Notes under the pieces: model-generated
Told to the model about the DNA's origin: nothing
Databases searched by the model: none
The model's input: only the letters and a program-made list of their open reading frames with translations
Source: Coenobita brevimanus
Taxonomy: Eukaryota; Arthropoda; Malacostraca; Decapoda; Coenobitidae
DNA: 64,000 nucleotides
Assembly (NCBI GenBank): GCA_032717465.1
Contig: CM064665.1
Span: 25,320,588-25,384,587 of the forward strand
Direction: 5' to 3'
Shown here: positions 35,310-47,639 of the stretch, one piece after another
How positions within the stretch are numbered: position 1 is the first letter of the stretch
Layout of the letters: every line of letters begins with the position of its first letter
Translations under genes and position numbers: made by a program

Positions 35310-37068
35310 TCCCAGTTACACCTCATCTGTTATCTTTTGGCCACCACCAGCCAGGGTTATTTGGCTCACGATGAACCTCTGTGACTTCTAACTGAAAGAA
35401 AACTATCACATACAAGAAAAGCCTGTGGAAGTAAAGAAGTTGGCTAATTCACACTTTTATACTTGATATCTCCATACTATATTGAGCTCAGGAGTGAATT
35501 TTGAATTTTGAAGTGGATGTGTAAGATACCGCCTTCATTTATCCAGAGACTACTATGGTGTTCTCCTAGACTAAATAAAAGTGTCTATACTCGCAGCGCA
35601 CGACTCTGAGGTTGTCAATATCGTACCCTGGCAACCTTCATGTCAATTGTGCTTCCGATTTCGTATCATATTATATACGAAGCATATTGTTATACACGAC
35701 TGTATTATACAAGCATATTATTATACACAAATCACAGGCGTATCATATTACTCACAAAATCTGAAGCACAGTTGACGGGTAGGTTGCCAGAGTACGGTAA
35801 TGACAACCTCAGGGTCGTGCTCCGCGACTATAGTAGTTGTATAAATATAACACACAAAAATGACACCCTTGGCTTGAAAGCGTTTATGAGTATAGGCAGG
35901 AAACTGAGTATGCGCCCCTCCCCCCCAGCCCTCTACAGTATTTTGGGCTGAAGCACTTTCTCACCTTCGTCCCTACCAGCACAACTTATGGGTCTGCCCC
36001 TCCAGCTTCGTCTTGGCGGTCCTTTTCTTCTCAACTGATGTTCCTCAGCAGAATGACTCATGGAAGTGTGTATGCTCTCCTGGATCTTCTTGCAACCCCC
36101 TTCCCCCCCCACGTCCATTGCGATGTCCATGAGGTGTTTATGCTACCGAGCCCGTTTGTTCTCTTCCTCCTTTTTCATGTCCCTTAACAAAGTGACCTGT
36201 GGAAGTGGACAGGCCCTGTAAACCCTTCTTATGGCTCTTAGTTCACCCTAAGACTCTCTTTGTGGCTCTTACCATTACCCTCTCAAGTCGCTAACCATAA
36301 GGACCACCAGATATTCCTCCTTTGTTTGACCTCGTGATTCTATCAGCCTAAAAAATAATAAGACAACTGTGCATCATCTGTGAATCTCCGGTCCATTTGA
36401 GTTTATTCTGTATCACACTAGAGAACAGAGCATATTGTGATTTAAGAAGTGTGGCAGGTGCCTGAGCATCTCGTTTCTCTGCTGAGGTACAACGACTTGT
36501 TCCGACGTGAATAGACTGGCGTGGCACCGTTACACATATCTCGTGCGTCGGGTTCACAGAGGAAGTTAAGTATAATGGCAGCGTACGGGATTATGTTCAC
36601 TTCTTTTCACGGGTGGGCATGCTGCTGGACAATTTTTCTACCCTTATCATCTTTAATCCGACTGTGCGGTCAGAGAGCTGGGGGTAAATTCAAGAACAGA
36701 CTTATGATTAATTCCCAGTCGAAACTATGATTTATTTTTTGCAGGAGGAAAAACGAAGGGAAAATGCGTAATTTCCATGTTTCTTATTACTCCTTCAAAA
36801 CAAATATTTGTTACGTAAGGAAAATTGTGTGAGGTTACTCGTATAATAGTTTTTTGAAGGAAGAACAGAGAAAGGAGACCATACACATAAAACACAACCA
36901 AAAATATTAGTGATTTGCACATAGGCTACAACTGTCTGTTGATGCACATGGCAGTATTAATACTGATAAAAGTGTGGGCTGCTAAAAATTGTTATACAGT
37001 ACTTCAGTTCATATGTGAACCAGACACTCAAAACAGCAGCATAAAACTGCATAATGCTGTGGTATCCA
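35310..37068. other. Non-coding DNA, no gene seen
   Basis: No recognisable family. A weak D-like core (CTAAATAAAAGTGTCT) lies at 35571. Homopolymer C runs occur at 35918 and 36100. Confidence 0.4.
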
Positions 37069-37188
37069 TTTCACTCTCATTCCAAACACCCATATGCACG
37101 AGTATATATTTCACTTTCATTTCAAACACCTCCATACACGGGTATATATTTCATTCTTATTTCAAACACCTCCATACACCGGTATATA
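37069..37188 (+). repeat. 40-bp tandem repeat, three units
   Basis: Units start at 37069, 37109 and 37149, each TTCAYTYTYATTYCAAACACC followed by CATACACGGGTATATAT. Units two and three are nearly identical; the first differs at several positions. Confidence 0.85.
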
Positions 37189-38159
37189 AAAGCGTGGCCA
37201 AACACGGGGCTGAATTTTTTATATTAATAAAGGGCACAGGCACACAAACGGGTGAATGCGTCATAACTTTCCATTAGCTGCATGTGGGTGTATTTATTAA
37301 TCCTGCATATGGCAAAGAGCTTACTGTTGTTACGTAATCCTGCAGAACGTATAATTCTCTCATAAACCAGGGCTCACTGATCCCCTTCCCACATATTCGT
37401 CTATTCGTAGGCTGTCTCCATTGCCTTCATAAAGACTGTTGTGTATTCAACTCTCTCTTGACTGATAAATACCAAGTCCCAAGTTACGCATGAAACTCTG
37501 TGTATTCTATCACTTATCTATCTACCTATCCGTATATATGCCTCTTTGTCTGTCTGCCTGTCTCTTTGTCTATCCATCTGTCTGTCTACTAATTTATCTT
37601 TTAAAACCTTCACTATGACCAAGTCTTTAGTTTTATTCTTCCTGTTATGTCAGTTTACTTGCCTTTAGGAAACGTCTCAAAATGAAGGGATTACTGGAGG
37701 TTGCTTTATAATACCTACAGTAAAAGACGTTCTTGTTGAACACAATAACACTGCCCTGGGAGTGCTTTAGTATACGAAGAAACTGCGCTTAGCTGTTATA
37801 GTCATATGGAGAGACTGGGTGTGAACTGAGTGTTAAATAGGGTGTACTTAGGCGAGTCTCATGCTGAGTGAAAGTGTGGCAGACATCGAATAAGATGGAT
37901 AGATATGGTACATTAGTATCAGAGAAAGTCAGGGATGGTCGTTGACGAGGCTAGGGAAATGAGTGTAATGAGCTGACTGAAAGAATATTGTACTGAAGAT
38001 AATGATTATATAGGGAACTGGCACCCCTAGTTTTGCCTGGTGATGTGATAGTCATTATCGGACCGACTCCATTTGACAGATAACATAAACTGCACAAATG
38101 TGTATGTTAATGGTCATTATAGGTTTTTAAAAATGCACAATTCTGATTAAAAAATAGCC
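37189..38159. other. Non-coding DNA, no gene seen
   Basis: A degenerate TCTG/TATC stretch at 37500-37600; otherwise nothing recognised. Confidence 0.4.
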
Positions 38160-38274
38160 TACATTTCGGATATACATATAGATACACAGATAGATAGATA
38201 GATAGATATAGATCGATAGATAAATAGATACAGATAGATAGATAGGTATAGATAGACAGATAGATATATATCCA
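38160..38274. repeat. (GATA)n-type microsatellite, imperfect
   Basis: About 110 bp of GATA, GACA and ATAGAT variants directly upstream of LINE B1. Confidence 0.9.
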
Positions 38275-38326
38275 GGGGCAGGATCTCACTGTTACCTGGC
38301 CTGGGTGGCGGATAGGGGAAGGCCTT

Positions 38327-38611
38327 ATGGATATACGAGATACCACTTTAAATGGCGCGGACCATGAGACCCCCTGTAGATATATAGGGCTCCGCCAACT
38401 ATTCCGAATAAGGTGGCACAAAACTTATATTTCACCGGATAATATGCAGCAACGAAACATGAATTCTATTGCAAATGATTTGACGGGTGTTATTGTTGGA
38501 TCATCGTCTACTAAAGGTCCAACCGCACTGCCTTCCATGTTTACCGGCAGTGTGCCACCGAAAGTGAGTAAACACTGTCTTGGCAAATTAGAGACCGGGA
38601 CATTAAACTGA
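38327..38611 (+). pseudogene. Short upstream frame of B1 (possible ORF1 or leader)
   Basis: 94 codons ending six bases before the endonuclease ATG at 38617. Sequence such as DTTLNGADHETPCRYIGLRQ is not recognised. RTE elements are known to have a very short or missing ORF1, so this may be one or just 5' leader that happens to be open. Confidence 0.4.
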
Positions 38612-38616
38612 AATCC

Positions 38617-39327
38617 ATGAAGAGCTTTACATACAATGTAAGAAGCCTCCCACACGATTACAGACATGATAACTTAATGACTGAATTGGAAAACATCAGT
38701 TGGGACATTGTAGGTCTGAGTGAGATCCACAGAAAAGAAGAAGTAATTCAGCTCCAAGACAGCAACCATCTATTTTACTCCAGAGGAAGGCAAAATGAAA
38801 GAGTTAGTGGTGTAGGATTTCTAATTAACAGAAATCTTGCAGACAACATTGTTAAATTCAGCAGTGTATCTGACAGAGCAGCATTGGTTGTAATACAAGC
38901 ATATGCACCAACTTCTCAAAGCTCAGATGAGAAATAGAAACATTCTATGATGACATCTCCCAGATTATGGAAGAAGAAAAGACCACATATACTATACTCA
39001 TGGGAGACTTCAATGCAAAAGTTGGGAAACAAAAAAAAGGAGAAGCATATATGTGTAAATTTGGAGTGGGAGAAAGGAATGAAAGAGAAGAAATGCTGGT
39101 AAATTTTGCTGAAATGTACATGAGTATAATGAACACATTCTTTCACAAAAGAACAGGGAGAAAGTAGACCTGGAGAAGCCCAAATGGAGAAACAAAGAAT
39201 GAAATCGACTTCATTATAGAGGATAAGAATAACACGATCACAAATGTCACAGCTGTCAACAAAGTAAATATCGGAAGTGACCATAGAATGGTGGGTTGCA
39301 CAGCCAAATTCAGTTTCAGAAGTGAAT
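38617..39327 (+). pseudogene. APE endonuclease of B1 (broken)
   Basis: Motifs in order: YNVRSLPHD, IVGLSEIHRKEE, VVIQAYAPTSQS, then a one-base deletion near 38932 giving a stop. In the next frame come ETFYDDI, YTILMGDFNAKVGKQKKG, FGVGERNEREEM, and a TAG at 39166 where RTE proteins have tryptophan (RKW-TWRSPNGE), then NEIDFIIED and VNIGSDHRMVGC. All catalytic blocks of an RTE endonuclease are visible, so only recent lesions separate it from a readable frame. Confidence 0.75.
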
Positions 39328-39655
39328 GAAAGAAGATGATTAAAAATAAAAAGATATGCCCAATAAAAGTAAACGAAAACAAAGCAGCCTTTCAGGCCCT
39401 AAGTAATGCTGAATGTGACATTCATGAGCTGAATGACAGACTAACAAAAGTGCTAAGAGAATCAGCGGAGGTAGTAGGAAAACATAATACAACCAAAGCC
39501 AAGAAGTATTCAGAAGAGACACTCGAGTTTATGAAAAAAAAGAAAAGAAATGAAAGTAAAAAAAAAAGAAAGAAAGAGAGATGAAATAGGACGAACAGAA
39601 TTAAATTAGCTTATCAACAAGAGACAAAGAGAAGAAAAAAGAAAGAGAATCATGG

Positions 39656-39727
<72 letters not shown>
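39656..39727. repeat. (AT)n microsatellite inside the B1 coding region
   Basis: About 72 bp of AT interrupting the linker between endonuclease and RT (…KKKESWI / EYIKRGKSLKQVRSKMALRK). It breaks the frame and is not at an element end. Confidence 0.95.
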
Positions 39728-39731
<4 letters not shown>

Positions 39732-40157
39732 ACATCAAACGAGGAAAAAGTCTGAAACAGGTTCGAAGTAAAATGGCACTGAGAAAGTAACAAATTATAT
39801 CACTGAAAGACGAGAGGGGTAAGGTCATTAAATGCAGAGATAAGATGGTGAAGAGAGTTGAGAAATTTTACAAAGAACTGTATGCATCAAAGTTGTACCA
39901 ATAGCTAACTTTTTAACAGACACAAATGAAATACCTGAGGTAACACCAGACGAAGTAAATATTTCTCTTAAAAATATGAAAAGAGGGAAGGCTGTGGAAG
40001 ATTTACTGTTGGATGGAGGAGAAGAAGTACAAAACAGGCTTGCTCACTTATTTACTCAAAGCATAACAAAGAAAATTCCCTAAACATGGTGTAATACAAA
40101 GGGTTATTTTACCTTACAAAATTTCGACTCCAAAGACCTTAGCAACTATCGACTCAG

Positions 40158-41270
40158 TTGGTTATTATTAGTCATTACAAACTCTTCATGATAGTCCTTA
40201 CGAATAGAATAACAAAAAAATTGGAAGAAAACCAACCTCATGAACAGGCAGGATTCCGATGCAGGTATTCGACTACTGATCATCTACACACAGTGAATCA
40301 GCTAACTGAGAAATCTCCAGAATATAATAAACCACTTGGGGTAGGTTTTGTTGATTATGAAAAGGCTCTCGACTCAGTGGAGCAAATAGCAATTATGAAT
40401 TCATTGCAAGAACGAGAAGTATATGAGAACATTGTAAAACTGCTCGAAATCATATATAAAGAGGGAACTGCTACAGTAAAATTACATAAAGACACGGAAA
40501 AAATGATTGAGAAAGGCTTGCATCAGGGAGATACAATTTCACCAAAACTATTTACAGCATGCCTAGAAAGTATTTTCAGAAAGCTAGACTAGGAGGACAA
40601 AGGAGTAAACATAGATGGAGGAAAGCTAAACCAGGTCGGATTTGCAGATGGCATTGTCCTAATCTCAGAATCATGAGAGACATTGCAGGAAATATTAAAT
40701 GACCTGAACAGAGAAAGTCTCAAAGTACAGCTGAAGATGAAAAGGAGTAAAACTACAGTAATGTTTAATTCAAATACACCAAAGAGCGTCACCAGAACTG
40801 CTGAAGTAATCCTTGAGGAAGTAGTGGAGTACAATTTCTTGGGGCAAACACTAAAATTAACGAAAGAGCATGACAGCGAAATAAAAAGACGCATTGCAAT
40901 TGGATGGCAAGTTTTCGGTAAACGTAGAGACATTATGAAAAGTAGCTTGTCAGTTTGTGTGAAACGAAAAGTACATAACGAATGTGTAATTCCAACTATG
41001 ATGTATGGTTGTGAAACCTGGAAACTGAAAAAAAATCGGTGGAAAATAAACTAATCCGTTCTCAGACAGCCATGGCAAGGTCACTGTTGAGAATATCTTT
41101 AAGAGACAGGAAAAGATCAACTTGGGTGAGACAACAGACTAAAGCCAAAGACATTACAGAAGTTATAAAAGAACAGAAATGGAAGTGGACAGACCAAGTA
41201 GCAAGAATAAGGGATAACCGATGGAGCAAGAGGCTGACTGACTGGAAACCGAGTGAATTGTAAGCGTAGC
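40158..41270 (+). pseudogene. Reverse transcriptase and C-terminus of B1 (broken)
   Basis: RT blocks: VLTNRITKKLEENQPHEQAG followed by FRCRYSTTDHL, VGFVDYEKALDSVEQIAIMN, GLHQGDTISPKLFTACLES, and GFADGIVLISES where the catalytic FADD has become FADG. A TAG (LD-stop-EDKGVN, probably from tryptophan) and a TGA lie around it. Then YNFLGQTLKLTKEHDSEIKR, VIPTMMYGCETWKL and [20 protein letters not shown]. The FADG change alone would abolish polymerase activity. Confidence 0.75.
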
Positions 41271-41419
41271 AGAAAAAGGCCAAACAGAAGGTGGAGAGAT
41301 GAGATAGAGAAATTTGCAGGGAAAACTTGGGAAAGACTGGCTCAGTCAAGGAATTCATGGAGAAGATTGGGGGAGGCCTTTGTTCAGAAGTGGACTTATA
41401 ATGGCTGATGATGCTGATG

Positions 41420-41420
<1 letters not shown>

Positions 41421-41485
<65 letters not shown>

Positions 41486-41567
41486 GAGAGAGAGTAGATA
41501 GGTAGATATATATACAGTAGATAGACAGATAGATAGATATAGGTATAGAAAAACCGTAGATAGACAG

Positions 41568-41598
<31 letters not shown>

Positions 41599-41644
41599 CA
41601 CATAGATAGCCTATATATATATGTTCAAACGAGCATATATTTTT

Positions 41645-41694
<50 letters not shown>

Positions 41695-41710
41695 TGTGTG
41701 TGTCTGTGTC
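41421..41710. repeat. Microsatellite cluster: (AT)n, (TAGA)n, (GT)n
   Basis: AT 41421-41480 is the B1 tail. AGAG and TAGATAGACAG variants run to 41608, then GT 41646-41710. Confidence 0.95.
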
Positions 41711-41863
41711 TGTATGTTATTTTATCTATTTATTTATATCGTAAACAAAGTAAGGCTCTTTGTATGAAGAATAAAATTCAAATGGCGTTCTCGGGCTGAC
41801 GTTAAATGGCACTGGTGGCCCGGGATTTACTTTTAGATCTAGATTCTGAGTAATCCATTATAT

Positions 41864-41867
<4 letters not shown>

Positions 41868-41941
<74 letters not shown>
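41868..41941. repeat. (CT)n microsatellite
   Basis: About 73 bp of pure CT. Confidence 0.95.
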
Positions 41942-41943
<2 letters not shown>

Positions 41944-42199
41944 ACTTTCAGTATGCTGTATAGTGTACACAGTATCATGCCAACTAAAGTGTGTGGACGT
42001 GAATGTTATCACAGCGGCCACTGCAGTATATCACAGCTTTATTATGATCCCCTTTTTAACCAGTTCGCTACACTCACGCCTTCCGTATTATAATTTTTCC
42101 TTCTACCAGAGAGATATAGTCAGATTTGAAGAGACCCCTCCAAACGTTGGGTTATACACGACTTTGATTAAATACTTCTGCCCGATGATATATTTTATC

Positions 42200-42354
42200 T
42201 TCCCATCTCCAAACGATTTCCTTCAGCCTTTGATACAGTGTTCGAACTTGAAGGGTTAGATATTATTTTCCTTCACTGCTGTACCACTAGAGGGTTCTTG
42301 TAAGCTTATTAAAATCGACAGGAAGCACCAGGGACAAACTATAAAATGAAGACC
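42200..42354. repeat. D-repeat dyad (facing pair)
   Basis: Minus-oriented CCAAACGATTTCCTTCAGCC with ATACAGTGTTCGAACTTGAA (42206-42256) faces plus-oriented AAGCTTATTAAAATCGACAG then GAAGCACC and ATAAAATGAAGACC (42302-42354). The left unit matches the 30791 unit including its ACAGTGTTCGA block, so the unit is longer than the core. Confidence 0.6.
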
Positions 42355-42370
42355 TTAACTCTTTTAACTC

Positions 42371-42402
42371 GGACACACACATACACACACATACACACAC
42401 AC

Positions 42403-42469
<67 letters not shown>
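42371..42469. repeat. (CA)n-(TA)n compound microsatellite
   Basis: CA/CATA 42371-42402 then TA 42406-42469. Confidence 0.95.
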
Positions 42470-42471
<2 letters not shown>

Positions 42472-42871
42472 ATAAGAAAGAAACACCTTTATTTAATATA
42501 AAGGCGACCTCAGTACTTATCTATTCCATGATGAAAAGTCACTCGGAAGTTGAATATAGTTGCTTAAAACTGGCAAGGATATCAGAGCAGCAAAGTTGTT
42601 TGCTGCTGGAGTCTCAGGGTTCTTTGCCCCAAAAGGACAAAGATCGTTGCATAAATTTGATCTCATATCCCTCACTCTATATTCATAAAGACCCTTGTGA
42701 CATTTACATAAAAAAATAATTTTAAGTTGCTTTGCGAGTATGCCTCAAATCTTTTATCCGGCTGGGAGGAGGGGATTCAAGGAAAGCACATGTAACTGTC
42801 CTGGAAGCCTGGATACTCTAGGAGAGTTGCAAATTGCTCATTCCGAATCTGTTCCGGAGAAAGCAAGCAGA

Positions 42872-42903
42872 CCTAAGTAAGTAAGTAAGTAAGTACGTAA
42901 GTA
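42872..42903. repeat. (TAAG)n microsatellite
   Basis: Seven or eight TAAG units with one TACG variant. Confidence 0.85.
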
Positions 42904-43184
42904 TGACACTGGCTCTTCTAGGACGACCCCTATGTAGGTCCAGGAAAAATGGAAGAAAGTCGTTACTGGTCAGAGGCTCGTGATGGACAAATAGTGTGCT
43001 TGTGAAGACAGTGTCATGTCTTGTTACACCGACACATACTGTACTATACACATGTAATAAATGGCTTGCAGCATTTGCTCAACTGCCGTCATTGTACCCC
43101 TTCAGTCTAAGGACGTATCGGTAATTAATAATTTTGTTCTTGCTGCTGCCAAAACTTACACGGTTCTAGTGCTGTTCCTCCATC

Positions 43185-44788
43185 AGTTTCCCCCGTTGAC
43201 TTCCTCATGGCTGACATTAAAATTTCTTCAATTGATGTATTTTCTGCCATCTCTGGCCTCAGTATTAAAGAGACATAAAGGCCTGATGGAGTCTTTCCAG
43301 TTGTCTATCAACCTGCACCTTTCGTTCTTGATTGAAGTTTGCTCTCGTTCAGCCTGCCCAAAAGAAGGGTGACCATTCCCGGCCCTCTAACTATCGCCCA
43401 ATTGTTTTAACATCCTGGATTTTAAAAGTTTTGTATCTATTAATAACCAAGAAATAAATAACAGAATAAATTAACCACCTTTCCTATCACAACTCTTTCT
43501 GATCGTTAGTATGGGTTCCGTCAGGAACACTCCACTGGCAATTTTCTCACCTACCTTTCAGATGCCTGGTCATCCTCCTTTCGGGACTTTCGCGAAAGCT
43601 TTGCTGTTGCACTTAACATCTCAAAGGCTTTTGATCGAGTCCGGCATAAATATTTAATATCCAAATTGCCCTCTTACGGTTTCTATCCTTCTCTCTGTGT
43701 CATCTCTAGCTTCCTTTCTGGTCGTTGTATAGCTGCTGTTGTAGACGGCCAACGTACTGCTGCTAGAGCTATCAATAGTGGTGTTCCTCAGGGGTCTGTC
43801 CTATCACCAACTCTCTTCCTTTTATTCATCAATAACCTTCTAAGCTGTACATCTAACCCTATCCATTCATACGCTGATGATTCCACCCTTCACCTTTTCA
43901 TTCGGTTCCCGCAAAGTCCATCTCAGCAGATGTTTCAGCAAGGAAGGGATGAGGCTATGGCACACCTATGTCTGACATGGCTCATATCCCTTCTTGGGGT
44001 AAAAGTAACCTTGTTGCTTTTAATGCATCAGAAACTCAGTTCTTACATCTTTCAACCCGTCAAAAATTTTCCGCAGGAATATCCTTTAATTTTAACAATA
44101 TCTAACCCAATCCCGCATCATATTTAATCAAGCTTGAGGTTTCATCCTCTTGGGATTTATGTTCGAAAGATCATATTACCTCTCTTGTTAAATCTTCTTT
44201 CAAGAGATTAGGTGTGCTAAGCCGACTCCATCCTTTCTTTACCTCTTACACAGTTGTTGACTTTATACAAGGGTTTTATTCCCCTTGTGAAGAGTACAAC
44301 TCTCATGTGTGTGAAGGCTCCCCACATACAGCTGTCCTCAACAAGGTGGAGTCAAAGACTTTTCGTCTCAGTACCTCTCCTTCTCTTATTGGCTCCTTTT
44401 AACCTGTCACTTCGCCTCACTGTTGCATCTTTATCTCTTTTATGTCACTGCTTCAATGGTCACTGCTCATTTGACCTGTTTGCTTGCATCCCTCCACCAA
44501 TACGGCGGAGTAACAAACTCTCATCCCCTCTCTCCATTTCTCTGCTGCAAGAGTTAACCGTTACCTCCAGTCCTTCATGTATGAAACAGGTCAATTCTGA
44601 AATTGTCTTCCTCTGTCTGTATTTCCTACTGTTTATGACCTCCAGTCTTTCAAACACAGTTTGTCCAGGTATCTCGAAATGAACGAATCTTAAAACTGGT
44701 TCTCAGCTATCTTGATTTTGTTTTTGCTTGGAGGTAAGAATCTTGCTAACTTCTACACTTTGGTTCCTTCTTCCTTGCATGAAAAAAA
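43185..44788 (+). mobile_element. N2: LINE (same family as N1 and N3), RT to 3' end
   Basis: Begins in the RT N-terminal region (ISSIDVFSAISGLSIKET, GPDGV-like), then RPSNYRPIVLTSW. The 43666-44127 frame is the palm: YGFYPSLCVISSFLSGRCIA, INSGVPQGSVLSPTLFLLFI and HSYADDSTLHLF with an intact YADD box. The C-terminal domain follows, split by frameshifts (RLGVLSRLHPFF, HTAVLNKVESKTF). It ends CTTTGGTTCCTTCTTCCTTG then CATGAAAAAAA. Better preserved than N1 but inactive. Confidence 0.8.
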
Positions 44789-45816
44789 TTACTTATTATA
44801 GGGATACACTTCTGGTGCAAATGAAATTAATGATGGTTGTTTCTAGTTCGCTGGATTCGGAAAAACGTCCTAAAATTGAATAGAAATGTTTGAAGGTAAC
44901 ATGAAAAATATAAGAGCTACGACCTGTTGTTGATGGCATCCTGTCTGGTCTGGGTCATTTTTTTTTTCTTTTTTTTTTCAGCTAACACCCAACTGACTTA
45001 TTTATTAACGAGAGAGAGTCACAAACACCTCAGTGCTAATACTTACCAGTAACTCTCGTGGCCGTGACTTTACCAGTATTTACGTCAGCCTAACGCTGTA
45101 TTATTTTTTCGGCAAGGAGTAACTCACAGAAGCCTTAGCGTTAATACTGTCACTACAAATACTTTAACGTTGCATTTTTTAGCATTTTATTCTTGGAATC
45201 GCCTGGGCATATATTCAGCCAAGTGAATATAGGAGCATGAAAGTGTTAATACCGTCACCTCTAGGTGGCCTCGTCGTGTTTACCGTTTATTCCATCTAAC
45301 ACCAGACGATTATATTCAACCGAATAAGTATAGGAGCATGAGAGTGTTAATACTGTCAGAGAAGGAAAGAAAGAAAGAAAAAAAAAACATATTACAGGAA
45401 GACAGCCAGTGTTTACTTGTTATTTGAGTTCCTGTCAGAACAGTATGATCGAGTTTCAGTGATCCATAACCATCGATAGCACGTCTTTCTCATTTTATTC
45501 CCGTTGTTTCCATACGATTTTGTTAAGCTTAGACAAAATTTTTTGTATACAGCGTGTTAAAGAATTATATATTTCATCTCTGCTATGAAAAAAAAAAAAA
45601 AAAAAATCTTCCAAACAGATACACATGATGTAGCGACAGGAGGTGCACAATACAAGACATCCTCGGACAGAATGGGTTAACACACCTCGTAAAGATTTAG
45701 GGTTCTGTTGCTGTTTGCTTTCCTTTGTATTCCCATGCGCTTGATCTTCGAGGAGAACTGACATGATAAAGAGGAATGACATGTTTATTGTTTTCACTTA
45801 CGTTATGACAATAGCG

Positions 45817-45820
<4 letters not shown>
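44789..45820. repeat. Non-coding DNA with three minus-oriented D units
   Basis: D units at 45184-45262 (TTTTATTCTTGG, CGCCTGGGCATATATTCAGC, AGTGTTAATACCGTCA), 45286-45358 (CACCAGACGATTATATTCAA, GAGTGTTAATACTGTCA) and 45493-45534 (CCATACGATTTTGTTAAGCT). The first two share an AGGAGCATGARAGTGTTAAT extension and are about 102 bp apart, so they are tandem. The rest is unrecognised. Confidence 0.55.
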
Positions 45821-45870
<50 letters not shown>

Positions 45871-45942
45871 AGCACGTACACACCCAGTAAGAGACACACA
45901 CACACACACACACACACACGCAAGCACGCACACACCCAGTAA

Positions 45943-46022
<80 letters not shown>

Positions 46023-46108
46023 AGCACGCACACACCCAGTAAGAGAGAGAGACACACACACACACACACACACACACGCAAGCACGCACACACCCAGTAA
46101 GAGAGAGA

Positions 46109-46154
<46 letters not shown>

Positions 46155-46170
46155 CCTGTATACACGCGCA

Positions 46171-46221
<51 letters not shown>

Positions 46222-46234
46222 ACGCACGCACACA

Positions 46235-46278
<44 letters not shown>
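45821..46278. repeat. (CA)n array with a repeated CCCAGTAAGAGA insert, ending in (GA)n
   Basis: Blocks of CA are separated by GCAAGCACGCACACACCCAG followed by TAAGAGA. These inserts start near 45868, 45919, 46020, 46078 and, shortened, 46223. The tract ends in (GA)n 46238-46278. The cysteine/valine frames on the minus strand are artefacts. Confidence 0.9.
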
Positions 46279-46281
<3 letters not shown>

Positions 46282-46866
46282 AACAAGAGGACAAATCTTT
46301 CCACCCACCTACAGAGCTCGCCACAAAACAGTCAGGCGTCACCATCCCCTAACAACACCAGCTTCCGTGTGCACTCGTTGTCCACGCTAATCTCCCCACC
46401 ACCACCACCACAACAACAACACAACCAGCAGCGATAACCGATCCTCAAAGTTTGATAGAAATGGCTGATAAGACATATACCATTCGATTAGAAGTTTGGT
46501 GCAACTCGACACACAGCCAGAGGGTAGGGGAGAGCAATATCCGTAGAATACAATGTCTACTCACGGGCCGCCCGGGAGCGAAGGAAAACGTGTCCGCTCC
46601 TGGGTAATGACGTCACATTCTCGTCTCCCGCGTCCCAGCTCATACCTTACATTGTTACACAGCAATTTTTTTCTTTTTTCCTATCATATCTTAACTTGTA
46701 GTTGCATATCATGTCAGAAAAAATGCAATCAGTAACATACTAACCTCTAGCCAAACTCTTTACTGGTTTCATTCGTCCCATGGTCATACATTAAGCTTTG
46801 AAACAGTGTTTAAGGATATGGACTAGAAAATTACCTCATGTCATACTTAAAAGTTCATTGACCATG

Positions 46867-46937
<71 letters not shown>

Positions 46938-47099
46938 CAATCAGTCATATAGCATATTTATACATCTATTTATTATCTTAAGAGTTTACTCACTTTCTTA
47001 CAGTTTTTCTGGATGAAATGATTTTTTATTCAGTCTCGCATTCTAAAAAACACGACAGCGAACAAAATAAATAATTACTTCATAAGGCAGAGGAACAAA

Positions 47100-47560
47100 T
47101 TCAACAGTCTGACTGGCTACATTCTGGGCAGTGGCTGTTCCAGGTTGCAGGGCTTTAGCTCCATGATGACAAATAACTCTTCCATTGTTTTTAATTTTTC
47201 TAGGAATTCAAAGCTAAATTTCATCATTTTTTCATCTCCTCTGCTAATTGCACCAGTCCATGCATCTTCTGTGTTTGAAGCCTTTTAATCGAGGTAGACA
47301 TAATGAGGACATTTATGAGCTAAGAATCTACCAAAATAAGCTAAGCCCTCTTCCTCAATAACTTCTTTAAACACTTTAACTTCTAAATCCTAGTTGTCTG
47401 AAATATTTTCCTTGTCCAAACCCTCTGCCTCTGGTTCATCGTTTTCATCTCACAAGCAGAACACCATTACAGACGGGGTCAATTCACGCTGGAGATTTTC
47501 TTGGCCATCCTCAGACAATGAAGCATGCTCATCAGTGAATCTGGGAAATGATCCTGCTGA
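47100..47560 (-). pseudogene. Transposase-like frame, left arm and spacer
   Basis: Reading leftward from about 47560: FPRFTDEHASLSEDGQENLQ, an acidic linker DENDEPEAEGLDKENISDN, then EEEGLAYFGRFLAHKCPHYV, DAWTGAISRGDEKMMKFSFE and FLEKLKTMEELFVI. There are three in-frame stops (TGA, TAG, TAA). After FV the open frame moves by one, to HHGAKALQPGTATAQNVASQ and TVEFVPLPYEVIIYF. The pattern (Y-G-F-A-H-K … W … SRG … FE-L) faintly recalls C-terminal parts of P-element or THAP9-like transposases, but I would not name it on this evidence. Confidence 0.5.
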
Positions 47561-47639
47561 CGTTCACATCATCATTTTTTTCTCCACATTGCATTTTGAC
47601 CTCACAAGTGAACTATTTTTTCCGAGAAGATGTGACCTA

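Larger units (their letters stand above)
38275..41420 (+). mobile_element. B1: BovB-like RTE retrotransposon, near full length
   Basis: About 3.15 kb from GGGGCAGGATCTCACTGTTA to the 3' end AATGGCTGATGATGCTGATG then ATT and (AT)n. It has a leader or short first frame (38327-38611), endonuclease, RT and a C-terminal block, with many stops and frameshifts. The sequence is distant from the R family: endonuclease starts SFTYNVRSLPHDYRHDNLMT, and the C-terminal block reads [20 protein letters not shown]. The RTE/BovB assignment is by overall protein pattern. It is the only copy of its type here, and its 3' terminus resembles that of SINE S1. Confidence 0.8.

Noticed and set aside
37069..37188. CRISPR-like array
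   Set aside because: Units are contiguous 40-bp tandem repeats without unique spacers, and the DNA is eukaryotic. No other region has repeat-spacer structure.
42818..43051. 77-codon minus-strand frame with leucine/threonine repeats
   Set aside because: Caused by the (TAAG)n microsatellite.
45697..46345. Three overlapping minus-strand frames rich in cysteine and valine, up to 178 codons
   Set aside because: Translations of the (CA)n array; the same DNA is open in all three frames.
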